A stretch of DNA of 64,000 nucleotides. Origin: Pocillopora verrucosa. Its lineage: Eukaryota; Cnidaria; Anthozoa; Scleractinia; Pocilloporidae. Location of the stretch: assembly GCF_036669915.1 (NCBI RefSeq), contig NC_089315.1:16919003-16983002 (forward strand), given 5' to 3'. Positions 44,130 to 57,200 of this stretch are shown piece by piece. Position numbers and translations under genes: made by a program. How positions within the stretch are numbered: position 1 is the stretch's first letter; each line of letters starts with the position of its first letter. The notes beneath the pieces were generated by a model that did no database searches, was not told where the DNA came from, and saw nothing but the letters and a program-made list of their open reading frames with translations.

Positions 44130-45679
44130 TTTTATCACGAGATATTCGCGAAAACAAACTACTGAAGTATATTGCTGCCCGAAGTATTCGACAAAACCCG
44201 CTCACGAAATCTCAGACGCTTCTTAAGCGAACACGTGGTGTTACATGTAAGCGGTTATCTCACCAGACCCAGACTCCTGAAGTTAACGGTTACTTGTTCA
44301 ATTGTCAAGAGATTGGGAGCTAAACAAATAACAACCCTCTTGTGTGCTCTGTCCTAGTGTTAAATACTTAGGAAATAGCATGAGCACGAAGAAGCGTAGG
44401 GTAAAACTCCAGATGTAGCAAATCTTTCAAAACTTAATGCCATGGTAACATCACAGTGGCTAGTCATGGCCTCCATGTAATCATGAGAGGCAGCTTGTGG
44501 TGATCCTAGGGGAGGGCCCAGGGGCTCCACCACTCCCCCCATCAGGGTTTTTTTTTTCACTATTTGACTGACACCAAAATTCTGGCAGCATCAGGATCTC
44601 TTGTAACTACACAAAATGAACTACTTAGAGTGTATTATTTTGAGAGTATTTCTTAGCTTGTCTAGCTGTAGTTAACAAATAAAACATTTGTGTTTTCTGC
44701 ATCAAACTTCAGGTCCCTCCTTATTGAAATGAATTCCTAGATCTACATGTACCCCTGAGAAAGACGACAGGCCCTGCGATCAAGGTGAAGTCCACCTTCA
44801 CTGTGAGTTTGTCAGAACCACAGGGTTTAAATATCATTGAAAAGCTACAGAAAAAGTAAGAAATTCATTTCCCCAAAACTGACACAATTAAGCTGGCCAA
44901 ACTTTTTTCAGTATCTTAAAGCAAGCTGTTTCAACTAATCAGACCATATTCCATCTTGCAACATTGTAAAGGAAGTTTTCTGAAATACTGGACATTTTCC
45001 AGGGTTTAATATAATTACACGAAAATTTACAAAATGGGGGAATGTTCCATGAAAATGCACCCTAGGTTCCTGATAATCATTCCTAATAACTGCCAACATT
45101 CTCTACTAATATAAGATGGTTGACCATAGAAATTATATATTGCAAGTTGGAACCACAAGTCCAACTGTGAAAATCAGCTCGGAGCACAGTACTAAATAAT
45201 GGAAAAATGGAAAGGTCAACTGAACACACTATGCCTTATCTATCCACAGTGACTATATAACAGCCTGAGGACAATTTCCACCGACATGTATGCACCAGGC
45301 AAAATATAACATAGATATTAAACCTTATGTGTGGATGTTTGAACAATTTCAAAATCACTAACAAACAAAGAGGAACAAAGCTTAATAAGCAAGATTTATA
45401 TTCATTCACTACAGAAGGAGAATCCTATGAGCAAGAGTAGACAAATAAAAATAAATAGACAAAGGAAAATGTACAACAAACTGAATCATGACAAATAAGT
45501 TATTTTGCATTTTGTTTTACAAAGCACAACATATGCAAACAAGTTTCAAACAGCCAGGCTGTAGTATCAACTATCACTAACTTTTTATCATTGCATCATT
45601 TCTCACTGTTATGAGCACAAACTATTCCAGATGGTAAATGATTATCATAACTAATTCTAAATGCACCACATGATTCTTA
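44130..45679. other. intergenic, nicalin promoter side
   Basis: Sequence just above 44129 should hold the nicalin 5' UTR and promoter; no TATA-like box stands out. The rest up to the RIIAD1 stop has no gene, tRNA or named repeat that I can see. Confidence 0.5.
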
Positions 45680-47587
45680 TTATGGTTTTGTTCTCTTCAG
45701 TCTGTTGTTTAATTCTGCAACCTGTGCTTCCACTCTGTCAGGTAACTCAGGGTCTGAAAAGTATTCTAAGAAAAGGAAAAAATAGTACAGTGTAATTATT
45801 TGACACCATCTGAAAATGTTGATAAAGTGTTGTTTTAAGTATGGCATCACCAGGAAAAAGAGCAAAAAATTTTGAAACGTATAATTTCTTGTTCTTCTCT
45901 CTAGTGAAGCCATTTAAGTACAGCAATTCCTTGCTTGCTTGGGTAATTATGGGGCAATCCACTCAGGATGTATAAATCTCATAAATTGAAAGTACAGACA
46001 AAATAAAACCATTCCATAAGGCTTCTATTTTTTTGCACATACATACAGTAACCAACCAAATAGTGCCCTCTCTCTGCAAGACATTCTCACAGTAAATACT
46101 GTGCATCAACTCAATGGAAACAAAGGCCTGCTAATGGATCTATTCCAAAATCATTCTCAACATGCGAGTAGCATTCATGGATACAACACCAGATAATTAT
46201 GCTTCCAAACAAACTTTGTATAAACCTAAAGTATGTATTAACTCTGGAAAATAAACAACTGCCAATACAACAACTAATCTCTAGGACAAAATCCCAGTAG
46301 TACAAGTACATGTACATGCTATGTGTTCAGGAACTTACTTGAAGCAAATTCTCTGACATTCTCAGGTCTTTTTTGCAAGATACTCCTACAAATCAAAATC
46401 AGTAAAAATCAGTGGAGCAAAATGACTTATCAGAAATTAGTATAGGTAATAGCATGATTTCAAGTGCAATTTGGTGTTAATAAGCATGAATAAATTTTTC
46501 AAAGGCAACAAAATGGCATGAGCCGGTTGGGCAAGTGTAATTTGTATTATTTGAAAAATTTACAAGTGCTTTCTACACCAAATTGCAAGAGAAATCATGT
46601 TAGTACTTGTTTAAAATTTACATCAAAAAACATTGCAGAAAGTCAAGACAGACAAAATTTTGAAAGCGTTCACGTACATTTTGTAATTTTGCTCTAGCAT
46701 TACAACTTTACATTTGTGTTACAACTTTGCTCTTGTATTACATGAGAATGCACTTGTTTTCAGCCAATCAGAAGTGCATAATTTTTTCATCTACATTATT
46801 ATATACTAAACAATTATTAGTCAGATCAATTAATGAGAAAGCACTGAGCTAAACTTTTTAACAGACATAAACCCTTACTTCCCAGATCTCATACTTCTGC
46901 AACACAATTCTTTTGGTGCTTCTTCAGAGAATTTGGTATTGGATCAACTGCTAATCCCCTAATTGATAGTTTTCTTTATTCTCATCTCATGTCTGCTTGA
47001 TATTGTATTGATATTGTGAGGAGAAACTCTGTCTTGGTCATATAACATGTGATACAAAGTTGCATTTCAGTGAATGTTCATTTAAAACAAGATAGCTGAA
47101 TGTTGGGAAAAAATCAGACAGTCTACATTTCAGGCTACAGAAAAAACAAAATTTATAATTTTGAGCAGTTTGAAAGATTTAAAACCAAAAACACTAAAGG
47201 TTTTAGTGAACACATAAGCTCATGTTGTGTATGCGTAAGTGTCAAGCAGTAGTTCTTCCAAGTGGAATGAGGACGCTTCTTTTTTATGAATATCTCCAAT
47301 TAATTTAATGGATACTCACCCTAAAAATCCAGTAAGAAGACAAGATACCTCTGGATGTTCTCGCAAATATCTTTCATTTTCAAATCTTGTTTTTATCTGG
47401 TCATGAACAAAAAATAATGATATGATTTTAAAATTATAGTTACACCTGACCATCTCCGTTTATTTTCTTCTCATCTCAAACGAAAAGTTACCTTAAACTC
47501 GTTAAGTTTTTGTTGTTGTTCTGGCGTCAATGCTCCAACGTCATTTTGTTCCATTCCATTTATTCCAAACATCTTTTTCTCCTCCAT
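45680..47587 (-). CDS. RIIAD1: RIIa domain-containing protein 1, four coding exons
   Basis: Exons 47587-47492, 47396-47320, 46385-46339 and 45765-45680 join in phase to 101 residues (human RIIAD1 has about 92). The N-terminus is MEEKKMFGINGMEQNDVGAL, then ALTPEQQQKLNEFK and IKTRFENERYLREHPEVS, the RIIa-like helix pair, then SILQKRPENVREFAS and KYFSDPELPDRVEAQV. The fold is related to the dimerisation/docking domain of protein kinase A regulatory subunit II, which binds amphipathic helices of anchoring proteins; relatives are often ciliary. Function of RIIAD1 itself is little known. Start is the first ATG after an in-frame stop region. All introns are GT-AG. Confidence 0.92.
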
Positions 47588-48600
47588 TTTTCGAGTGTTG
47601 CCTTTTCAGTCTTGTGTTTGCTTTTCACTTCGCACCAGTTCTCCCGTTATCAAACGACGTTTTTACATCGATCCTTGACATTTATCACAAGTGTTCCTGT
47701 TTACTCATAAAAATGTCGCTGGAAGGGAAACTAATCCATATCTGAAGATTTGTGTCAGTTGTTTGGATAATTCCTTCACGTACAAATACATGCACTCTGA
47801 ATTAGTTGCTTAGGAACCGCGTCAAACATGATTATTCCTTTCTTGGGGGTGGGGTTAGGATCTTGTTTGCTTTATTGTCTTGGAAAAAACACCTCCATGT
47901 TTCTTCATGCTTTTCTGTACAAATTGTTTCCTACTAAGAGAAGTAAGCAAGGGTTGCAACGAGCATTGTGTTTCCCCTAATAATGAATCTGGAGTTTCGA
48001 TAGGAATTCCTGCAGGGTCTCACACGGGATACGGGCTAAGTCCCGGCGCGATGTCGAGATGGCCCCGAGCGGGATCTTAGCGCGACTAGGACGAAAAAAA
48101 TAAATGTCCTTACGGTATTTACGTACAAACTTTTCAAAGCGATAAAATGTTAAATTTTTAATATTAAAGCATTACATCGCAAGATAATTTTTTGCGAATG
48201 AGTATCTTTTGTTGGCAATTAAAAAAATCTACAAAATAAAGTTTTTTAAATTTTTGGGGTGCGTCGGTTTTGCTTCTCTTTGTGATAGCTCTCCGGAACT
48301 GTACCAGAAAAACTTTTATGGTAAACAAATGGTTAAATTTAGTCCATTTTTACGCCTAATGGCTGATTTTTTGCCCTTTCACGGCTAAAATTTAACTCCA
48401 CTGAGATCCTCAACTGACCAATATAAACTTCCCATAACTTAATTCGCTCACTAAACAGAATATCAAAATATCTGCGTAGATATTTTATATCGAAGTTTAG
48501 CAGATATTTGTTTACTGCACTGAACGGCATTTTATTCTAATCAGTGAGTGTTTCGGTATGTTTCTTACTAGTTAAAATATTTGAATAGCACTATAACAGG
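47588..48600. other. intergenic; RIIAD1 upstream region
   Basis: A GC-rich patch near 48020-48085 contains small inverted motifs (CGGGATACGGGCTAAGTCCCG, within 20 bases: GGGATACGGGCTAAGTCCC). Blocks such as TTTCACGGCTAAAATTTAAC near 48377 recall the repeat at 51890-52060. No gene. Confidence 0.45.
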
Positions 48601-48624
48601 TAAAAGTTTTCACCGATAGTCAGA

Positions 48625-48930
48625 GTGCTGCCAGTGTCCATAGGTAGATCTAAAGCTCACCCTCAGTCGGTTGCATTATCTGTATTTCAGTTTTGTTTTG
48701 CTCGGGATATATCCCTCAAGTCGCAGTGGATCCCCAGATCGCTGAATGAGAAAGCTGGTCAGCTCAGTAGGTTTCTCGATAAAGATGATTGGTCTCTGAA
48801 TCCATCTGTTTTTCAGCTAGTGTATGCCAAGTGGGGCCCCCCCCACAATCATTGTTCATTCCAGAATGGCCCTCGTCGTTTTTTTGGCCTTTTCTACGCT
48901 AGGGATGTTAGTTTAAGCCGTTCGTGGTAG
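48625..48930 (+). pseudogene. C-terminal RNase H part of a DIRS-type polyprotein
   Basis: Reads KSQWIPRSLNEKAGQLSRFL then DKDDWSLNPSVFQLVYAKWG, the characteristic tail of RNase H in DIRS/Ngaro elements (QWIPR...N..AD..SR, here with AG for AD), then the frame degenerates around NGPRRFFGLFYARDVSLSRS. The catalytic first half of RNase H is missing. Confidence 0.7.
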
Positions 48931-49129
48931 AAGTTTTTTCCCTCCCGGCGATAAGCAACCCTCTACTAAAAGGGCCAGGACAGAAGCAAATTTATATATC
49001 ACGTGCTTCAGTCTTTCGCCGCTGCCAAAAATTCATGTTAGCTTTACGCTTAAATTTCCGGTGAGTTTTCTTTTCTGTATCCGCGTAGCATGTGAGCGAG
49101 TCTTAATTGGCTTGCATAGTTTATTATTT

Positions 49130-49560
49130 GAATTTTTTGATGTGTGTGTTTGTGCTTATTTGGTCCGCGTTTTTGGTCTGAGTTGGCCCATATTTTTGGT
49201 TTGGACAGTGTTTTTGGCCTAATCTGGTCCATGTTTAGACCTGATTTGGCCGTATGCGTGACTTGATTTGGCACGTGATTTTGGCCTTAATTGGCTCATA
49301 TGTTTGGCCTGATTTGGCCCGTGTTTTTGGCATGATCTGGCCTAAGTGTTTGGCCTGATTTGGCCCGTAATTGTAACCTCGTTTAGCACGTGATTTTGGC
49401 CTGATTTGGCCCATGTGTCGTGGCCTGATTTCGCCTGTGTTTTTGGCCTGATCTGGCCCATGTGTTTGGCCATATTTGACCCGTAGTTGTGGCCTGATTT
49501 GGCACATGTGTCGAGGTCTGATTTCGCCCGTGTTTTTGGCCTGATTTGGCCGAAGATCAA
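49130..49560. repeat. minisatellite of about 24-base GGCCTGATTTGGCC units with higher-order pattern
   Basis: Unit GTGTTTTTGGCCTGATTTGG-CCC recurs every 22 to 24 bases. From about 49320 variant units follow in a fixed order and that order repeats, giving a higher-order period of about 115 bases. On the minus strand the array is open in several frames (repeating KSG...GQIRP peptides), a by-product of unit composition. It separates the RNase H and recombinase parts of the retroelement. Confidence 0.75.
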
Positions 49561-49786
49561 TCTAGCGTGGTGTCAGCGACTTTGCTAGCTTACCTGGTAT
49601 GTTTTGTGAGCGCTGTTAGGGGATTTTTTCCCTCGCGTTTTATTGTGACAGGATTTTCTTTTAATTAAGCGCGTTTTTTTTCTAAATGTTTGATCCGCTA
49701 CATGTATTAGTTATTATAATTCGGTTTTAATACCAATCACCTGTTCAAATTAAATGGTTTTGACATGACTCCTTGTTTTTGTTTCA

Positions 49787-50860
49787 GACGTTCTTCTTTC
49801 TAGGATCTGGCATGAAGCATCCGAATTACAGGACCAATCATTACTTCGTTTGGTTCTAGGCCTTCTACATTTGCAGCCAAGATCGAGGGCTCTTTCCACT
49901 GTGACTATGTATAAGTCAGGCTGGTTAAGATGGCGGAAGTGGGCTTCTTCGAAGATTGGTATACCTTTAATTCCGGCCAAGCCCTTGCACATCGCCTTGT
50001 TCATCACTGAGCTTACAAAAATTTGTGTGGAAAACAATATGGGTGCGTCACCCATTGAAGCTGCGCTCTATCGTATTAGAAAGTGTCATACTATGGCCGG
50101 GATGGAATCGTTTCCCTGACTGGTTATCAACTCGTGAAGTCACTGTCGAAGGAGCGAAAAGGAAGCTGACTCGTCCAGTGCAGCCTAAAAAGCCTTTGTC
50201 CGCTCATACAGTGCAAGCAATTGCCGAAGTTTCGGTTACGAGTAATCCTCTCTCTGACGTCCGCTTTTTATTTATTTTGCTGGACAGTTTAAGCCTTAAA
50301 GACGTTGCTATCAAGGGTGATCATATGACAATTTATGTTGCTAAGCGCAAAAATGACTAATACCGAGAAGGTCCTACTTCCGATCTTGCTAAATCAGCGA
50401 AGTCTCCTTGTCCGGTTGCCATAACCCAAAAATTAATTAAGCTCTTGCCGCAGTCAAGCGATTCCGAATATCGGCTTGTTCGTCGTATGGTTAAGGGTAA
50501 GTCTCGCGAGTATTTCCACTCTAGCAAAAGGGTTTCCGTAAATACGCTGAGATATGATTTTAAAAAGTACATAGAACCTTTCGTGGACGACGTTTCCAAG
50601 TTCGGTATGCATAGTCTGGTGCCGCGTTCAACTCCGCTTATAGGTGTATTCCAGGTGACCTATTGGATATACACACGGGATGGAAGCGCCCTTCTTTAAA
50701 GAGTAGATATATTAAGCACACAGTTGATGAGCGTTTAAGTGCGTCAAAAGCACTTTTGCTGCAATTTAGTTGTTCACGTATTTTATTGTTCTTAGCGCTA
50801 CTTAGTCGTAGTGTGTTAATACAGTGTATATTTAACGTAGTAGTCATATCGGGGGACGTG
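49787..50860 (+). pseudogene. DIRS-type tyrosine recombinase
   Basis: 49787-50119 gives the N-terminal SAM-like domain (STVTMYKSGWLRWRKWASSK, PLHIALFITELT). After a frame change 50110-50640 continues the catalytic domain: PLSDVRFLFILLDSLSLKDV, AIKGDHMTIYVAKRKND, a TAA at 50358, then GKSREYFHSSKRVS and FKKYIEPFVDDVSKFGMHSL. A second frame change leads to GDLLDIHTGWKRPSLKSRYI, which holds the H/W and catalytic Tyr region. The HxxR motif is disrupted: HSL is followed by VPRS because of the frame break. Such enzymes integrate circular element DNA by strand exchange. Confidence 0.75.
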
Positions 50861-51256
50861 AGTTGTGTCTGGCCCGTCTCAGATTTCCTTCCTTTTTTCC
50901 CTTAGAGGTTTTTTAGGACAGGATTTTTCAAGCCACCCTAGCACGCTTGCAAAATGATTTTATCAATTCTTTATTTGAATTTGCATTATATATTGCTGAT
51001 TAAAGTGCGGATATATGGCGTTTATTATATCGGGAAGATTCATTTTTAGCTAAAAACAAAGAGTAACAATTGACCGAGCAATGATGCATTTGATTCATGC
51101 ATTCCCGAAATCATTTGGTACTAAATAAATCTCGAATAAATTAAGAAAATACATATTTTTAAGGAAAACACTCTAAGAAGCAGATGTTTCACCAGGTTTT
51201 GATTTTTGCGTCATATTAATTTTTCAATTGCCCACTCCTTCATTTGACCAAAACAA

Positions 51257-54200
51257 TTAAACTTTAATGCTTTTTGACTTGAAGTCGTTCAATTCTTTTA
51301 GAACTTGATGTTGCTCCTCGTTAAAGAAGCTTGGCCGAGGGCCATGATGCTCCTGAACGATCCAAAGGTAGTCTTGCATTGCAGGCCGGACGTTTTCGTG
51401 TGTGTTCTCCCAGCTCCAGTACATATGAGTCTTGTTGATTGCCTGTAGGTGACCATAGCTGAAGAGAGAAGACAACGACGACATTATATTAGTACAGCTG
51501 GTTTAATCTGCTCAGTAGACCATGAGATAACAGGATTTTTGATCAAGCGCAGAGCTACCATAACTTAAAAAAAATATATATATACATCATCGATAAATTT
51601 AAGTGGCCCTGAATGTAATTCACAAAGGGTTAGGAACTTTGCAAGGAGAAGAATCTTCATATGCTGATTAACATGCTACAGGAAAAAAGTCCCCCCCTTC
51701 CCCATTTATTCGCACATCAAGCTGTTCCTGAAATTCTGGAGCATTGTGCTTGCCTGTCATAACAACTAAAATTTAAGTTTTATGATATTTAGTCAAAAAG
51801 CACCCGAGTAAATTAATCATCCCAGTTCTGCCACAGGATCATTGTAAGACGAGGGTCTCAATGGGGTGATGGCTTTTATGGCTAACTGATAAAATTTTGG
51901 CCAGTTTACGACTAAAGGTTAATACTTTCCACTGCGGTCAACAAAAAGATTTTTTACGTTTAACTACTTTTTCACGACTAACAGTTAAAACTTGACAAAT
52001 TTTCACGCCTAACGGTTAAATCTTACGGCCGTTTTATAGTTAACAGTTAACCCCATTGAGACAAACTTGGTACTGAAACATGAGAATTTCACACTTTCCC
52101 CTCCCTGCCGCCTTCAATAGTCCCCCTCCTCTGGACGAGAATACTACTAACCCATAATCTTCAATGTATTTTGCCAGATCTTTTGGGGGAGCTGTACCAC
52201 CGGACAGCTTTTCCCTTGAGCCCGCAGATCCAGCCACAATGATCGTTATGTAATCAGGGTTAGTATATACATGTTCTTCTGTTTGAATATCCACTTTGCC
52301 GCCGTAAGCTGGAATCAACAATTAAGTTCTGTTAGAAATAGTAAATATTCCTGACGATGGTAAATTCGCAAGGAAAGATCTCTGCTTCGGCGTTTGAATG
52401 ATCTGGCAAAATACATCCATCTGACCTCTGGCAGGAACCACAAAGGAGGCGTGAAGGGGGAGGGGGGGAAATGAAGGTTAAGCTCTCTCACACACAAATT
52501 ATATTCGAAAAAACAGTTTTTCTATCGCTCTACTAAAACGTTGCTAATTTATTAGACGCACAGGTGGTACTAATCGTTCAAAAATGACAGGGTGGTGCGA
52601 AAGAGGCAAAACTTTTAGAAACAAAAAATTTCCGACCGAAACCCGAAAATTCTATCCTCCGAATAGCAACGATATAAATTGCTGCCATTTGATAGAAGAT
52701 TTTGTTAATGAATTAAACGACCGAAATGGACCATGGATTCACATTATAGTATAATTCATACTACAAAAAAAACCCTTAAATCGTAAATTTTAAATTGGAG
52801 AGAGTACAACCCTTTTTTGAGTTACATCTCAAATATTCCACCTTTCCAGTTCAGCGACAAACTTCCAATTATTGATAATCATATTACTGTGTCATGTATC
52901 CGCAAGGATTCGTGATCGATGTTCTATTTATATAAGTTCCACTTCCCCAGCCTATCCATGACGATCTTAAATATATGCCTCCCTACCGACCTACCCATAG
53001 TCGTAGATGTATTTTGCCGACATTCTATCAGGCGCACGAGTCCAGTTGGAGAGTTTTTCGTGAGATCCAGCAGATCCCGCGACAATGACTGTCTTGAACT
53101 TAGGATTTACATAAACATGATTGTCTGTTGGATACTCCACACTGTCGTTGTAAGCTGTTTCAGAACAACAATATTGTTAATGGAGAAATCGTCTGAAATC
53201 GTTTCACGGAAAACTGAATATAACGTATCTATGGACTGGGGTAGAACCTTCTCAGGCGCAAGTTGTACCTGCCACCCCTCACGCATGTGATTTTCACGTG
53301 AATGTCACAAGAGTCTCACGCGTGCTAGTCGAAAAACATCGATCTTAAACATATACAGAACTACCATTTGAGCCCAACTCACGAGTTTCGACTGCTTTGT
53401 CACATTACTTGTTTACAAGTCATCTCCAAGTTTTAAAACTTCAAACGGTATTGGTATTTTGATGGCCAGTTTTACCTCATTTACCTCTTTCACAATTTTA
53501 TTTTCAACAAAATGTCACCCGATCTCTTAAGAAAATCTTCGGAAGTCGTGTGAAAATTTCAAAATTCCATGTAATATGACTCTAAAATCTCCTGTATTAT
53601 GTAAAACCAACCATAGCATATTGTAATTCCTGAGTTTTAAATGCATGGTTCACAAGTCATAGGCTTCGAAAGAGTTCACAGGTACTACAGTAAGAAAAGT
53701 GTACTGTTAGTCTTAACTTTCCCAGAAGTGTCCTTTGTCACATTTTCATCAATTCAGATCGGTTCCTTTGCGAAATGCAAATTGCAGTAACTTAGATTTT
53801 ATTTTGTCGCTTGTCAAAAGAAATAACACCTTTTAGTGTTATTTTGTTGTTTGTTTTTTTCAATCAAGATACTCACGGAGCGTGAAAGGAATCTTACATG
53901 GTCACTTACTTGGGTAGAGCCGCTGATAATTGTGTGCGTGGCCGCATAGATGTAAGTCCACACCATACTTATGTAAAAGTGGACCAAAAACAGAAAAATC
54001 CGTCTTCTCCATGAACCATGCCTGGGGAATAATATGGAACGAAATGGGTCAAACAAAGAAGGCGCAAGTTAAGGCAGAAGCATGCATGTTCCAGATGCCT
54101 TATGATTTGTCATTTCTGTATCAAAAAACAAATATGAAAAGTTATTGCAGTGATGAATTGCGAAGCTGAGAAAACGATCGGCGAAGCGCTGGAGCACGTA

Positions 54201-57200
54201 GGAAGGAAAAAAGGAAGAAACCTGTCAATTTTCCGTTGCTTTCGCATTCTCGCCCTGGTTACTTTTCTTTTCATCGAGCGCCACAAAGAAAAAAGAAAAA
54301 AAACGTCTTCTCCGTAGCTGAAACATAATCACTGTTGTGAACTTATTCTGTGACGCAAACAAATTTAACAGTTCACAACTCAACCAGTACCTTGTGGGCA
54401 AGGGAAACTATCCATGGTGTCCTCTCTCTGTTTTGGTTTGCCTTTAAAAAGAAAATTGCCAAAACTTTGTTTAAAACTTGATAAAAACTTGATCAAGTTT
54501 TAGACAAAAAAACAAACAAATACATTAGGAGAAGGCGAAGATTTTTCGATTCACGAGGAAGTTTCAATTTTGGGGAGCGAACATTACCTTGATTAAGTCA
54601 GCCTCGAGCCAATTAAGTTGTCTTTGAATTTGACCCTGCAAATAATGAAATAGAGTCAATGACGTCCTGACACTCCCAAATTGACAAGCAGTGATATGAC
54701 ATCATAAAAGAAAAGAAGAAACACTTGATGACAAACGGCAATCATCGTGGAACACAAGAGCGTTAGGTAGTTGGTCGAGCAGTCTCAAATCTGTTGAAAT
54801 GTATACTTCAGGACGTTCTCTCTATCAAGTGATGGTAGTAATGTTTGGAAAAGAAGTTAATCGTTCAGCTGTGATTTGTGAAATTCTTCAGTTTAAATAA
54901 TTGTGGACCAAAGAAAGTAGATGGTACCTTATTGGAATAATAGTGGTAAACCTCCGAGTCGAATGCCACGAAATGAATAAGTCCTATGTCCATACTCCAC
55001 CTTAGAAGAATAGAAATCAGTGAGGCCGGTGAAGCTAAACTAAAGAATAAAAATCACCGAAGCTGGTGAAAACGGAAACCATGTTATGCACTGTATAGAC
55101 TAAAATTTGCTATCTCGAATGCTTTCTTGAGGAAAGAACCAAATGTACGTTTGTTTAAAAGCTGGAAACTAACAAACCGAAAAAAAAAAAAAAAACGCAA
55201 AAGAGCTCCCCGATTCAGCCACAACAGCTCTGTGAAGCTGGTGAATATGTGAATTGAACATTTGTAGTAGGTCAGAAAATTCATTTACCAAAGACTGGTT
55301 CCACTTCCGCTCGTCTCTCCAACGCCTAGCTCCATACTAGAGAAGCGGTGAACGAAGTGAGTGAAGTTATACATTTGCTGTAAGAATGAAAGTGCGACCA
55401 TTAAAAAATGAAAATGAAAAACCGCATGGTTGTGACATCTTCTTATTTCAAATGTACCTCGTGATTTCCTGGTAGAGCCATGTAGGGGACTTTAGTGGCT
55501 ATGGGTTGTATAGAGTTCATAAACCTAGAGCAGTGGAAAAAGAAACCGGTATTGGGCTATGAGCAGAGTGCTTGTTGGAGAAACTCCAGGATTACATTGG
55601 TTTCCCAAATAAGTCTCTGTCCTTATTGTAAAAGGGTCACACTACACTCTTGACCAATGAAAAGAAAGATCAAATAAACAGCGCGAATCCATCACTCGCG
55701 TTTTCCCGCGCTTAAGGACTGTACCCTGGGTTTCGCTGCATTGGGTCAGCGGATGTCATCTGACGATGAAACACCCCTCTAAAAGGAAACATCTTCCATA
55801 CTTACTCATCTCCAGTGGTTCCGTCTTTTTCATACATATCATAAGCAAAGTCTAGAAGTAATAAACAGTATACATTTTACGTCTGGTCACGAAGAAAACA
55901 CTGAGGCTTGTTTTCGAAAAGATCTAATAATGTTCGCAGATACAAAATTTTCGGGGAATCTGATCGCCTTTAGGTAAATGTATCTCGCGTGGAAAACACC
56001 TGATGTTCCCTTAAAAAAATTCATTCCAAGCAGGATACATTGGAATCTATGCTAAGGTACGTAATTACCAATCAGCCAATGAAAATCGTCGTTAGAGCAA
56101 GTGCAACCCCGTATGTATCAGAGTATAAAGGGAAAATTACATCAACTCTAAAGTTACACAAAAACTCATCCGCCTCTGTCGGAGAAAGTTTGTCACATGC
56201 TACGTGAAATCTGAACTAAATCATGATTTCAACTTGTACAGGCAAACTTATATTGAAGGTCAGAAATTACAGTAACAAAATAGGGTGCTTAAGTGATGCA
56301 GAATAGTTGCCCGTACCTCCAGCGTGAATTACAGCGTCAAAATCTCCATCGCTTGCTTCCTTGATAAGTCGATTCAGGCTTACAGCATTTGTGTAGCCCA
56401 TATCTCCATATATCTATCAAACAATAATGACAATAGCATTAATATGGAGTTGTTTTTCACTCAGACGAGGCGAGTTTGATGGTTGGAGACATACTTTTCT
56501 AATTTCAGTGTCAAGACACGATCCCGCGTCCGATAAGGTCAGGAAAGGGTCTAATTACGGCATAATATTACTTTTAAGAGAAAAAAACTTTTGCAAGGCT
56601 CAAAAGATGCGTCGTTTAGAAGATTTATCCTGGAAAATCCTTTTGGGAGTATTACGTAATCATCACTTATTTCTGTAGGTCCTGTTACAACGATGTAATT
56701 TTTTCATTTCATCTGAAGATGGGCAAAACGATGCATATTTGAACATGATGGAAAAGTATATGTTCAGTCTAAAGTTTTTAAGGGAGAGTCCGTGAAAAAA
56801 AAACACACCTCGTATCATTGAAGTTACGGCGGAAAGGTAAAGACTCATATATTTTTTTAACTAATAATGCACCTATTTATTCATAAACATATTTTTTTGC
56901 TAACCCCTTTGACACCTTGAATTTGTTTCGGGATAAGGTAACTGAATTATGAATCGCTCTCGTGACATTTACACGAGAGACATTACATCAGTTGAACTCA
57001 CCGCGAAAACTGGGTTGCCTTCTTTAGTAAAGAAAGACATGACTTCACTGGTTCCATTGTCTGGTACACCAACTTGGTAGTAGTAACGCGTGTTAGGCTC
57101 AAGACCTGTTAACTTTATAACATGACGTAACATTTAATTAAATAGAAAATTGCGTGACGTTTCGTTAAAAATGATGACATAGCTGAAAAATTGTAACATG

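Larger units (their letters stand above)
48601..50900 (+). mobile_element. DIRS/Ngaro-type tyrosine-recombinase retroelement, decayed
   Basis: The end of an RT/RNase H frame (48625-48930) is followed by a minisatellite and then a tyrosine recombinase (49787-50860). The order RNase H then recombinase, both plus strand, is that of Ngaro-like DIRS elements. Reverse transcriptase, gag and split terminal repeats were not found. The recombinase has frameshifts, so the element is dead. Confidence 0.7.

Noticed and set aside
44129..44138. GTG three codons upstream as nicalin start
   Set aside because: Non-ATG start is unlikely in a host nuclear gene; the ATG at 44129 gives the expected length.
49050..49560. 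Minus-strand repeat proteins (KSG...GQIRP)
   Set aside because: Open frames arise from the minisatellite unit; there is no start context or independent support.
57105..57112. Alternative acceptor TTAACAG for phosphatase exon 2
   Set aside because: It puts the exon out of phase with exon 1; using TATAAAG at 57113-57114 gives LTGLEPNTRYYYQVG in frame.
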